Assembly: GCF_000182925.2 (NCBI RefSeq)
Contig: NC_026501.1
Coordinates: 5,497,917 to 5,561,916 of the forward strand
Length of the DNA stretch: 64,000 bases
Direction of reading: 5' to 3'
Source: Neurospora crassa OR74A
Lineage: Eukaryota > Ascomycota > Sordariomycetes > Sordariales > Sordariaceae
Part shown: one piece after another, positions 35,642 to 47,319 of the stretch
Layout of the letters: the number at the start of each line of letters is the position of its first letter
Numbering within the stretch: the first letter of the stretch is position 1
The notes under the pieces: model-generated
Seen by the model: the letters and a program-made list of their open reading frames with translations, nothing else
Told to the model about the DNA's origin: nothing
The model's database searches: none
Translations under genes and position numbers: made by a program

Positions 35642-38069
35642 AGTCCCGGCTCCCAAATTAAAAAAGCTATTATCCTTAGTAATCTAATTTGTCCGTTTAA
35701 AATCTTACCTTCTTTCTTCCCGAACCCTTAGGGCGTCCTCTACTACGCTTCTAACCGGGGCGTCCTCTATACCGATCCTAGTATATCGTTAATAATTCCT
35801 AATAATTACTTAGACTTTTCTCTGTTATTTAATAATTATACTAATATCCCTATCCTAGCTATTTAATTAAATATTTAACAACTCCTTTAATCTCTTTATA
35901 CTTCAGAATAACTTCTACCTCGTATTTGTTTTTAAATTGGGAGTCTTCTATTAGTCCCGGAGGGGGTAGGTTGCAATTAAAAACGTCCTTACCGTTAAGA
36001 GCGAATAATAAATATACAACGGATATTACTGGGTAAATCTTTATATTCTTTAATAGGTCTAAACGGTATACTAATCTTCTAATTTTATTTAATACTATAT
36101 ACGGACCGGATCGCTACTATAATAACTTCTTAGAAGGGTTGCCGGGTAAATAGTAATTATAATATAATTATAAAAATACTTTATCCCCCTTCTTAAATTG
36201 AATATTATAATAATAGTTGTCGTATTGTTGCTTCATGTCGGCGGCGGCGAAGTCTATTGCTAATATTGCGTTTTAATATAAGTATTCTTTAATTACTGGT
36301 ACCTTAGGATTGTATTCGGTTATAGTAAGCGTATTGAGGGGTTTAAGGAGCTTAAAACTATATAATTGCTTGTATAAGGATATATTAATTGGCTGCGTAA
36401 GTACGCTATTTAAATTCTATTAAAGAATTAGTAAGATTTTAAATTAATTTAAATTAAAGAAGGTAAAATAATAAAATTTAATAGCTATTTTAATAGTTTA
36501 ATTCTTATATTCTAATAATCCGTCGGCTTGGGGGTAGTAAATGGTTATTATAAGTAGCTTAGTACCCTATACTTTCTATATCCTAATTTAGAGCCCGAAT
36601 ATAAATTTACAGTCCCAATCCGAAATAATACCCTTAAGTATACCCTAATCTACTATAATAAATTATTGGGTAAGTACTTTACTTTATTCCTCGGCGGTAT
36701 ATAATGAATAATTAAGTATTAGGAGTATTTACTTAATTGTTTTATTGGTAACGGTTATTAAGGTATTAAAGGTATTATAATTTTCTATTTTCTATAGGGA
36801 GTCGGCTATTAATACTTCGGGTAATCTAATAATAAAATTAATTGTAATAACGTTTATAGGTAGGGAATATACGTATTCGGGTTGGATAGGTTAATAATTT
36901 CCGTTAGGTAGATTTCTATTAATTTAATTTAATTAATATTTGGGATAATATTTAAAGTATTTTTTAACGAGGCTAGTTTTATAAAGTATAGTTAAATTTT
37001 TAAGGTCGTATATTATTTACTATTTATTGAAATAGTATTTTTTATTGTAAATAATATTTAATACTTCTTTAATATAATTAAAGGGGATATTCAATACTTG
37101 TAAACTATCCGATTGGTTATAGTAGATAAATTGGTTATTAATAACAAATAGGTAGCCGGCGCGCGAAATTACTCTTCCGTCTTCAGTAGAATCTTCTAGA
37201 TCTTTTAAGACTTTAACGAATTTCTTATCCTTTTTATATTCGTTAATTAACCGCTAGCGGAATTCATCCGATATTTTTACCTTAGTAACGCTTAGCGTAT
37301 ATTTATAGGGAGATTAATCGGGATGTTCTATAGCCGGGTAGGCCTTATTATCCTTCTATAAATTATTTAACGAGGATTCTCTATTGGGATTTAAGCTATT
37401 ACTAATTATACGCAAGCAGCTAAGGGCGTCTAGTACGAAATTGAACTTACCCGGAATATAAAAAATCTAGAGATTATACTACGAGAGGTAAATTGATGTA
37501 TTAATTAAACGCTTATTACTTTAGTCGGTAAACGTTATATATAAATTAGTTTATTTAATAATACTCTTAATTATTAAATAGTTAGTAAGTATAATTACTA
37601 GTTAGTTAGCTGAATAAATAATTATATATAATTTACGTACCGCCCAAACGAAGTATATAACCTCCAACTTAAATAGCCCGTAGTAGGTTTCGGCTTTAGT
37701 AAGATATTTATTTAAGAATATAATTAATAGTACTTAGCTTATAGGAATTTGCGTACTAGGGCGCTACTTGTACCCGTCTTTTAAATGAAAGGCTATTACG
37801 CCGAATCCTCTCTCAATAGAGCTATCGATTTACAAAAAGAACTGCTTATTTGGATTATAATAATAAAGAATATTCGGTTTTTTACCGTTATCGGTACTGC
37901 AAAGTACTTCTTAGAATACTCTAAACAATTCGCACTCTTCTATTGTAGGTTTGTATTTTGTAGATACGTAATAATAAGCCTATTTACTTATATTATTTGT
38001 TATAATTTTACTAAGCTCTCTTCCTTTTATAAGGAGGGCAACCTTATAATCCTATAATAGCGCTAAAAG

Positions 38070-38390
38070 TTATATATAGTATAGTACCAGGTAGCGAAGG
38101 AATTCCGAACTCCTAATATAGTATTTTAATACTTTAAGTTGGTTTGGGAAGGCTAGGTTTTTTAAGGCTACTATATATTTGGTAATTATTATAAACCCTA
38201 ATATATTTACTTTAAATCCTAGTAGTTTAATATTCGGATAATTAAAGTACAATTTTTTAGGAGAGATAGAGATACCTTTAGACGTAAATAAATTAAAAAT
38301 AGCGTCGAAGTATTTTAAATAGTCTTTTAATATATTTGAGGCGATAATAATATTGTTAATAAATATTTAGTAATAAGCTTTATAAAATAT
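38070..38390 (-). pseudogene. Reverse transcriptase fragment of the gypsy element
   Basis: The clearest coding remnant of the element. It covers the active-site segment and the following thumb/connection region (SKGISISPKKLYFNYPN, LLGFKVNILGF). The frame of the active site and that of the 60-codon open stretch at 38252-38070 are the same. Confidence 0.85.
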
Positions 38391-41300
38391 TAGGAGTCGG
38401 TTTATAAATTATTATACGTACGCCGGGGAGTTCCGGAATCCTATAAGTACAATAATTAGTATCTCTAGTCCTTAATAATTAATAAGGGTTAATCGATCGC
38501 AATAGTCCAGCCAAACTCCAAACTAGTAGAAGAAAACTACTATATTAATAATAGTAATAAATCTCTTACTTTGCAATTATACAATAACCTCTAATTATAA
38601 AGGAAGTAAGTAATTATTTAGTACTATAACCCTATTCAAAATTCGCAAATTAATAACCAGGCGTCCTTTTACCTTATTTTTTACTATTCTCTAGACTATA
38701 AAGATTAGGTAGGTAAATAGGGTTACTTCCTTATATTATTTTATTTTACCCTAGGCGTAGAGTTTATTAAATATTTCGTCTACGATTGCTTAGTCTTTCC
38801 TACTTAGCGGATATATCCTAATACTAATCTTTTAATTTTACTAACCCTTAACCAATAGTACCTTTATTATATCTTCTTCTTTAATTTTAACTACTCGACC
38901 TTCCTCCTACATATCTTTATATTTATAAATTAAATCTATAAACTCCTATAATTACTTTTTAATATAACCCCTATATATATAGATTCCCTACTTTATAATT
39001 TTATTAAGTACGTTGCTATTTATACGGATTCCTAATATAGAGTACTTCTTAGGGATATATAGCTTCCGCTTGTTTTTATTTACTATTAAGGCTTTAGGAT
39101 TAATAGTCGCTTCATTTCGGGCCTTTTTTTACCTTAAAAGGTTATTAATATAGAAGATACTTGTAGCCGACGTAGGGTTTATTTTTAATACTACTACTTG
39201 GGTAAGGGTATTAAATTTAAATTCGCTACCAACTAGGGCCGCTAATAGTATATAAATAGTATCGCGGACTCTTCGGCTACTTTTATTAAAATAATTGTAA
39301 ATAACAATTAAAATTTAATTAAAGGTAGCTATTCTCTATACTCCCTCCTACAATACTTTAAAAAAGGCTCCTTCATTATTCTCAGTAATTAATCCAATAT
39401 TAAACCTCTTATTAATTATAGTAGTACTATTTATATTATTCTTTATAAGGACGACTATAGGGGTTTTCGCGTCGATAATTGCGTTAGCCGCCAGAGGATA
39501 CTTACTATTGAATATAAAGCTTCTTCCTTTGGGTAGTAGTTTATAATTTATTAGGAGGTAGATTTACTAGCTGGGTAGTAGGGTTACTTTTTTCTAAATA
39601 GTAATTTTACGAACGTATAGGATATATTAGTAGTCGACTATAAATAGTAGAGTAAAATTTTCTATTAATTTAAATTAAATAGTTCTAGTAGAATAGTCGA
39701 TATATCCCTGCCTAGTATCTATAAAATTGTTGGCTAACAATATTCTAGCTAATAAATTATTAATTACCTATATAGATTTAACTATCTTTATTAGTATAGG
39801 TTTACCATCCTTAATACTAATTAGGTATATATAAAAAGTAGCTTACTTATTGATTGTTTAGGAACCGCTAATACCTTTAATGTAACGAGGCTATTTATAT
39901 TCGATTATATAGTTAAGGGTCTATAAAAAGTCGCGATCGACTATAGATTTTCCTACTCTAAGGTTGATATATACTTTAGTATTCGGGGATTAGGGGTCTA
40001 CTTTAATTTTAATATGCAAGTAGGTATAGTTAAATAGTAGGCCGTTTTCAACGTTATAATTATTAAATAAAGGCGCCTCTACGAAGTCGTATAATTCTAA
40101 TTCCGCTTCCTCCTCTTCCTACGCTAAATAGGAAAGATCTAATGGCATGCCTTCGATACTACTTTACTTAACTTTTGTATAATACTTAGTATATTGGAAG
40201 AGAGTGTTCCTAAAAGAGGCTTAGAAGCTGCAGTAGATGTATTTATTTCGTATAGGCTTGAGTTTAGCTGCTTCCGCTTAAACTCTTCTAGTCGGCTTAT
40301 ATTTTCATTAATATTGGCGTACCTCGAGGTTAAATATAAAAATATTATAATATTTGTAATAAGTAAGGGTAGTATTGCAAACGATGTAAGTAATTTCGTT
40401 ATCCGAGTTTAATACAATAGAATAATCGGATGCAGTTCCGTTGTTGTTGATATAATAGGCTTTATCGGTAGATTATTTATCGGTTATATAGTGAGTTTAG
40501 TTTTTATTCCAATTCCGATTGCGCTAGTCCGATTTACGCCGATTCGAATTATACTAATTTATATCGCGCCTACTCGAATTGCAATTGCAGTTTCGGTTAT
40601 TATTTCTATTTCTATCCCTATAGCTACTTCTATTACCTTAGTACTCCCTCCTACCTCCCTACTAGGGCGGTTTAATTATTAACCTAATATTATTATTTTT
40701 AATTAAGGAGTACGTAATATATTTAATATAGGGATAGTACTTAGTGGTTACGGATATTAATATAGCTTTAGCTTCGTCGATTTCCTTAATATAATCGCCG
40801 AGCGAGTTGTACTTCGGGGGTTTGAGATAGGTTTAAATATATAAATCTATCTTTAACCAAATTTGGATTATAATACCTATCTAATTAACTAAGTCCTTAC
40901 TAAGGATATTTATTACTCGGGTGTATTGTAGCTACTTCTATACGAAGTTAGATAGTATATTTTTATTTACAGTAATATCCCTTAAAGTAATTATTCCTTT
41001 AGCGAACTTCTTAGTAACTATAATAGGATTTAGGGTTTATTATTTAACGAATATATTTAGTAAGTCTTCGAAGGAGCTTTATTATAATACTTATTTAGTA
41101 TTTAAAGATACTTCTATATTCTATTATCGAACGGTTAGTCCCCTTAATAAGATTTAAAATATTACCTTTAACTATTGTTCTATTGAGTCGGTAATCGAAT
41201 TATCTTCGGTGAATAATTGAAGTTGGTCCGTAAAGTAGAAGATATTAGTATAAATTAGATTACGGCTATTTATAATAATACTAAGGTCGTTAGGATCTTC

Positions 41301-43684
41301 CTAATAAGGGTAGAATTGGCCGATTTCTTCTCTTTTCAATCTAGCTTCAAAGCTGTATAGTCCTAACGACTATTTTTAGTACAACCTTTCCTAATCGAAG
41401 GGGCAATTTAGCGGGCCGCGGCCGTTACTATTATTGGGGTTATTATTACTATTATTATTAGAGTTACTAAAATCTCTAATATTTTTATACAATAGGTTAG
41501 AAGGCGGGCCGGTTAGCAGGTTTATTAGCAATCTAATTATAACTTTTTAATTAGAGAGGAGGTATTTATATTCTCTAGGAATATAGAAATTTAAATAGTC
41601 TTCGGTCTATTACTAAATTACTTAAGGAATAAGAGTTGTAAAGGTAGGGTTGCGCTCTATACCTTAAATAATTTTGTACAATTTATTATATAATATCCCT
41701 TCGTTAATTACTTAGAATATAGTAATAGGTGCTATTAATTTAGGTTTAGGGGTAGTTAAATCGATAAACGATGCTTGTAATTGAGACGTTACTAGTTTAG
41801 TAACGAAGTACTACTAATCCGACGATTTATAATACTTTTGTACAGTTATTATAATTGGGACCTAAGTTTTATATAAAGGCTGGGCTAGAGTTACTAGGGA
41901 TAGCCTACTATATAGTTCTATTAGGGTAGTAGGAGGCTTAGGCTAAAGTATTATTATATATTTGCTTCGATATAAAGGAATTATAATATTTTAAAAGCTA
42001 TAAATAGAAATTTTATTCTAAAAGGGAGGAATAGCTAATTTAATTATAATTAAATATAAAGGATTTCTATATATTAGGGTTAAGGTTCTACTAGGGCTTC
42101 CTTCTTCCGCCTAAAGTAATTTATACTTAGTTAGTTAGGTTTTAGTTAGCGGGAATCCTATTACTAGATTAGAATTGTTTCGCTCGGGGGAATCGGAAAA
42201 TCCTAAGAAAGGGCCGAAAAACTAACCTCCTTAAATCAATAGATTACCGTAATAAATAACGGTATCCTTTAAACTATTAATAAGGAAAGTATTATTATAT
42301 TATTTATTAATAGTTTTTAAATAATAGGGAGAAAGTTAGTAAGATTTATCCTTGCAGGGATAAAGAACATTCGCTAGTAGTTTAAGATTCTTTATTAAAT
42401 TAATTACAATTTTAATTAAATAACTTTATCCTATTAGCGTAAAACTACTTAGTTAGGTATTCTAAATTTAAAAGGCCGGGGTTATAGAAGAAAACGAAGA
42501 ATATTATATAGAATAGTAACTTAGTAATTAGGCTAATAGTAGTACTAGGGTACAATATATTAGAAGATTATCTATTTTAATTATTATTATATTAAGTATA
42601 GTATTAATACTTTATTCTATAGTATTTATCCTTAATCCTATATCTTAATATCTCTAATCGTTAGATTTACTAAGGTTATTGAGGGCGATTTCAATATCTT
42701 TAATACAATTAGTAATTTCGTCTATTTTAATTCGAAGGCAATTAGTATTACGATCGATTCTTCAATACTAGGCATTTTACTCGTAAATATTTCTATTAAT
42801 TTTATTTAACGTATATATTATTATTTCCATATTATTTCTAATTCTCTTAGGGGCCTTAAACGTAGGAAGTTTAGTAGGGTTATATTAATTCTCGTTCTAA
42901 CTTTACAATAGAGGATCGGGAGGTAGTTAATTAATAATCTATTAATTAGGGGGTAAATTCATTATTTTTAATTCGTAATTAAATTATTCGCTAATCGATT
43001 TAAAATATATATTTTTTACTAAGGTTCGGAGATCGCAAAGTATTATAGATTATTTAGAGGGTAATATCGTACTAGCATTAGACTTAGCTCAATTAGGTAG
43101 GGAGCCAATATCGGGCGGCTTAGTTAGTTATTATAATACTATATTAATTAATAATTTATTAATTTATTAATTTTCGGTTGTTAATACTTAAATACGAAAT
43201 AAAGTTAAGTAGATGTAAAGGATTAGGAGATACCTACTATCTACCTAAGTTTGAAAGTAGGGGGAAACCTTTCGCGTTAAGGGTGTTTCGCGTGCGCCTA
43301 CTATAACTTAGCGACTTAAGAGCCTTAAATCTAAGTGGTAAATTGCGTAAGAACTTTAAAAATTCGTTAGGTAGGGTAATATATCGCTCGGCCTACTATA
43401 ATTCAGCCAATTAACGAGGTGATAGTTTGTTGCGCAATCTACTACGATTCGACTGCTTGATGGGGGGAAGTGCGTATCGCTGTAGTCTATTACGATTCGA
43501 CTAGGCGAGGGAAGGGTTATTTAAGTAGGGGAGTAATACAATTTACTTAATTCGGTTATTGCGATACTATCCAGCCTACTACGATTCGATTGGATTGTAG
43601 GTTTCTGTACGATCTACTATAATTTGATCGATAGAGAAGAGTGTTTGAAAAGGTGACTAGATTAAAATCGTTGCAGCTACTATA

Positions 43685-43958
43685 TAATATAGACTACTTG
43701 TGCTTTAAAGAACAACCCTATAATTGATATAAAAGCAATAGTATTCCTATGTAAAGCGTGATGTAGAAAGAAGAATTAAGAAGAGAGGGAGAGCTACACG
43801 CAGATAGATTAATATAATCCATCTGGGCGGGTCCGCTTCCTTATCTTATTGTTGGGCCCACCCTACCGGAGCGGTAGGGTAGTTCCATACGACCGGCATC
43901 AACACTCAATTGCTATCTTTGATGCAATACTCTACATACATGAAAAGGATCCGTATCA
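43685..43958 (-). repeat. LTR of the gypsy element (5' LTR in element orientation)
   Basis: 274 bp, the same length as its partner; ends TAATATAGAC ... GTATCA. No clear primer-binding site can be read beside it after RIP. Confidence 0.93.
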
Positions 43959-44345
43959 AACTCGGGCGTAGTAGTTATTATAGGTAGTGGCGATATATAT
44001 AACGTTGTATAAAGAGATTAACTACTTTATTCCTACAACTATATTATCGCTAATAATATCTTCTATATAACTTCATTATATATATAGAATTTCGTTAAAT
44101 AGTATCGTTTTAAACCGTTATTTATAAAATTTATTATCGTTTTATTTAATTTTAACCTTTCTAGATAAATTACGTTCTTTAATAGTAAGTAATTTAGTAC
44201 GGTTAATAATAATATATAAACTAATTATATTAAATTAAACCTATATTAAATTAGAGTATTTAGGACGTAGTAGTAGTAGTACTATAGTAACCAATTTATA
44301 GGCGGTACAGGGCTAGGCCGGTAGTACCGAAGCAATTAACTTAGT
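43959..44345 (-). pseudogene. Unrecognised long ORF, middle piece
   Basis: The minus frame reads LLTIKERNLSRKVKIK, then FKTILFNEILYI, SYIEDIISDNIVVGIK and ISLYNVIYIATTYNNYYAR. With the gypsy element and one copy of its target duplication removed it continues in frame into VIIYNKTIPKKDF at 35367. Stops are mainly TAA/TAG plus one TGA. Confidence 0.7.
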
Positions 44346-44613
44346 TGGTATCATAGCTGAGCCAGACTGGTTGCCAAGACCACTCCCGTAGCCCGTGCTC
44401 CTATCTGAGCCTTCTAGTTGGGCGCATCCTTATCGCATCTACCCGTATTGTTTAATTGGGTACATCCCTTCTCGGGACCCACTTCCTTCCTATATTTAGT
44501 CGTACTAGCCAGACTCAGCACTTCTTCTTCCTTTTTACTCCCTATAATTAATTATTTATTACATTCGTTAGATTAGTAGTACTAGCCACTTGCCCAATCT
44601 ACGTACTGTAATA
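44346..44613 (+). repeat. 5' LTR of the gag-only element
   Basis: 268 bp, from TGGTATCATAGCTGAGCC to GTACTGTAATA. It is colinear with 46374-46641. Confidence 0.92.
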
Positions 44614-45269
44614 CTTAATTAACTATCCCTTTTCTAATTGGTTGAGTGCGCTTAGCCAATTAGCGATTATAATCTCTCTCTTTCTAATCGGTACCGCCTA
44701 GAGTAAGGCTATATTATATTAACCCTTATCCGACCGATAGAACCCGATTTCTATACGTAATTAAACGAAGCGCCTGCTGCCCGACTAGGTTAGCCCTAAT
44801 ACGAGATACGTAAGGTGTTATATAGATTACGTTATTGGAATACTAGTAGGTTTACGATTAAAAGTGGAGGATTATATGTAATTTTAAGGTTCGCTACGCC
44901 AATAAAGCGGTCTAGAACCCGGATTTTTTATTTTTCTATTTTTCTACCTTATTAAATTACGTTAGTAACTATTTAATTAGCGCCGTTACGTTATTAATAC
45001 TATTTACTCAGTTCATTTCAACCCTTTACTTTTACAATCTTCTTAGATTGTATTTAATATTTACTTTCTTCGCTTTACCGCCTTCAATATTAAGCAGCTC
45101 AACCTGCCTCCGCTTGAAGACGCTTATTTTTTCTCTTCTTTACTTCGATAACTCTCTCCGGCTCTTTTAGCTAATTACTACTATTTGGAGCTTAATTGCG
45201 CAACCCATTTCGGTCAACCTATTAATTGGGAGACTTATTCGCTATGGCCGACTAATAGATTACTATTGA

Positions 45270-45960
45270 GTAAATGCTCTAGAACTATAACGTAGATATC
45301 TAGACTCTGCGCGCCGACCTCAACCTTCTAAACGAGAAGTTCTTATTTTTAGTTAAGACTATTGGCAAGACTCTTACCCCTAAAGTAAAGTTGCCCGATA
45401 CTAATAAGTTTACCGGAATTAATTTCTCTTTTGAAATTTGGTTGCCTATAATTAAGGTAAAACTTAGGCTCGATAGTAAGGCTATTAGTAATACTAAAGT
45501 GTAATTCTTTTACGTTTACTCCCGGCTTGAGGGAAAGATCTAAGCCTTAGTTATATTACAATTAATCCAATCCTCCGACAATAGTATCTTCGACCCTTAA
45601 GCTCTCCTTGATTAATTGGCCTATATTTACAACGACCCTAATAAAGTTTAATAAACCGAAGCCGCCTTGCACGCCCTCCAGTAGGGTAACGATACCTTTA
45701 ATATCTTTATTACTAAATTTAAATATTTTTTTTATAAGGCTTAAGCTAACTCCTAGTTCGAGCCCGCGAAAATCTCTCTCCTCCGCTAGGCCCTCAATAA
45801 AGAAATGCGTAAGCGTACTCTATAGATTCGTCCCCAACCAACTACTTACGTGGATTACGTTGAAAAACTAAAGGAGGTTTTTGGATCTATTTACTTTTCC
45901 GGCAAGTATAGTAGTAACGGCGGTTATTATAAAGATAAAGATGCTATAAATGGCGATGTT
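45270..45960 (+). pseudogene. Gag-like remnant in the short LTR element
   Basis: The plus frame reads ADLNLLNEKFLFLVKTIGKT, KLPDTNKFTGINFSFEIWL, IIKVKLRLDSKAISNTKV, LAYIYNDPNKV and ALHALQ with stops between. The order of Leu/Pro-Asp-x-x-Lys-Phe-x-Gly, Trp-Leu and the Tyr-x-Asp-Pro-Asn-Lys block is that of fungal gypsy-type capsid proteins. No zinc knuckle was seen. Confidence 0.75.
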
Positions 45961-46373
45961 ATTTAAATTGCGCTGAGCTTAATTAAGTTTAGTTATGTAG
46001 CTTCCTGTGCGGCTCCCGATGAGGCTCTGCTTCCCGCTCCTAATACTATGGTTACGGCTCCCTAAGCTTTAACTTCTCGCGCCCAATTTAATACGGTCGC
46101 GGCTTTGTACGATAATAATAATATTAATGATAACGATTCCATTTCAAGTTACGATTCTCGTGCTTCTTATTCGTTAGAAGACTTTGAGCGTAAGTTGGAG
46201 CGTATGCATTACGGCGATAGATTAGTTAGATAGGGTTGTAATTTGGATTAATTAGTCCTAAGGATATAGAATTGGGTTGAGGCTCTACGAGTACTTTGAT
46301 GGTTACGTGGATTGATAGATTTTTGGTGGTTATCCTTCGACTCTGGGTCTAAATCTTTTTTCCGAAGGGGGGG

Positions 46374-46641
46374 TAATATTATAGCTAAACTAAATTAATT
46401 ACCAAGACCACTCCCGTGGCCCGTACTCCTATTTGAGCCTTCTAATTGGGCGCATCCTTATTGCATCCACCCGTATTATCTAATTGGGTACATCCCTTCT
46501 CGGGACCTACTTCCTTCCTATATTTAGTCGTACTAGCCAGACTTAGCACTTCTTCTTCCTTTTTACTCCCTATAGTTAATTATTTATTACATTCGTCAAA
46601 TTAGCAGTGCCAGCCACTTGCCCAGTCTACGTGCCGTGACA
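46374..46641 (+). repeat. 3' LTR of the gag-only element
   Basis: 268 bp, from TAATATTATAGCTAAACT to GTGCCGTGACA. Its first 30 bases are more heavily G-to-A changed than in the partner, while its last part is better preserved. Confidence 0.92.
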
Positions 46642-47230
46642 GTTGGGGAGGCTACCTTACTATTATTATCGCCCAATAGATAAAATAAAGTATTAAGAAT
46701 CCGCTTCTTAGGGGTAAAGTGGATAGGGAGCTATTATTTAACTTCGTTGTTATTGCTAAAGTCCTTTTCGCTACTAGAAATTTCAATAGGTATCGTAGGC
46801 TTAGGGGGGGATAACGGTAGTTTTAGGACTAGGATTGGGATTAACTTTAGTGTAGTAGCCTTCCCTTTTTTAATAGTAGTTTTTTTAATAGTAGTTTTAA
46901 TAAGAGTAGCCTTCTTTTTAGGTAGAATAATCTTAAGAATAACTTTAATAAACTATTCGGCTTTACGGTTCTTCTTTTTAGGGCGGAATAAAGCGCGTTA
47001 TAGAGTTATTAAATTAGGATCTTCCTAATCTTAATCCTTATTAAAGTAGATTATTAGCGCGCTACTTCAAATATAGGATTGCTTTACGCCGGCGGATTTT
47101 AAATTAAGGATTATCTTGGGAGGTATTGTTGCGATAGATTTAATTAATTATTAGTATTGTAATTACTTTGTACGTTGAAATGGCTTTAAATTAATATAGA
47201 AATTGTTGTGAAATGATGAATTTTGACGAA
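46642..47230 (-). pseudogene. Unrecognised long ORF, 5' piece
   Basis: The minus frame reads SSFHNNFYINLKPFQRTK, IKSIATIPPKIILNLKSAG, RALFRPKKKNRKAE, a Lys/Thr-rich stretch, PTIPIEISSSEKDFSNNN and LNTLFYLLGDNNSKVASPT. It continues in frame into the middle piece when the short LTR element plus 5 bp is left out. The basic, Pro/Ser-rich character suggests a disordered N-terminal region. The start codon is not identifiable; the frame stays open into the GC-normal flank. Confidence 0.7.
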
Positions 47231-47247
47231 GTTGTACAATACAGAAG

Positions 47248-47319
47248 TGCGGTGTGTGTGTGTGTGTGCACGCACACACACCTCTTGCCAAGACTGTACA
47301 GGCGATTGAGTGTGGGAAT
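47248..47319 (-). repeat. Right copy of the 70-bp inverted repeat bracketing the island
   Basis: Reverse complement of 32096-32164, with about two more CA units and one substitution (CCTGTACAG against CCTGTGCAG). Not RIP-mutated. It lies about 30 bp outside the last AT-rich sequence. Confidence 0.9.

Larger units (their letters stand above)
35368..43958 (-). mobile_element. Ty3/gypsy LTR retrotransposon, RIP-degraded
   Basis: Two 274-bp direct repeats border 8.04 kb of internal sequence and are flanked by AACCC / AACTC, a 5-bp target duplication with one C-to-T change. The coding strand is minus. The reverse transcriptase active-site segment lies at about 38341-38380 (now IFINNIII where an acidic pair is expected), followed in frame at 38252-38070 by YPNIKLLGFKV, ALKNLAFPNQLKVLKYYI and SEFLRYLV, typical of gypsy polymerases. 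An integrase block with YPQADG lies at about 36500-36560. Gag should lie towards 42-43.6 kb but is too decayed to define. It is dead: stops throughout. Confidence 0.92.
44346..46641 (+). mobile_element. Short gag-only LTR retrotransposon, RIP-degraded
   Basis: Two 268-bp LTRs enclose only 1760 bp. A purine tract CGAAGGGGGGG ends exactly at the downstream LTR, which fixes the orientation as plus. The only coding similarity is a gag-like protein. No reverse transcriptase, RNase H or integrase sequence could fit or was seen, so the element looks non-autonomous. No matching target duplication is seen (TTAGT before, GTTGG after). Confidence 0.85.
32235..47215. other. 15-kb RIP-mutated AT-rich repeat island
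   Basis: Base composition changes abruptly at both ends: TpA-rich, CpA/TpG-poor sequence between GC-normal flanks. Paired repeats inside differ almost only by transitions. Every recognisable reading frame is broken by TAA/TAG, more rarely TGA, without obvious frameshifts. In Neurospora such tracts are normally DNA-methylated heterochromatin. The contents are listed as separate entries. Confidence 0.95.

Noticed and set aside
44341-46646. Target-site duplication for the gag-only LTR element
   Set aside because: Flanks TTAGT and GTTGG do not match even after allowing RIP transitions, so I did not claim a duplication although a 5-bp correction preserves the host frame.
46747-47028. 93-codon hydrophobic plus frame in the island
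   Set aside because: Its hydrophobicity comes from reading the antisense of Lys-rich codons in the RIP-mutated minus ORF.
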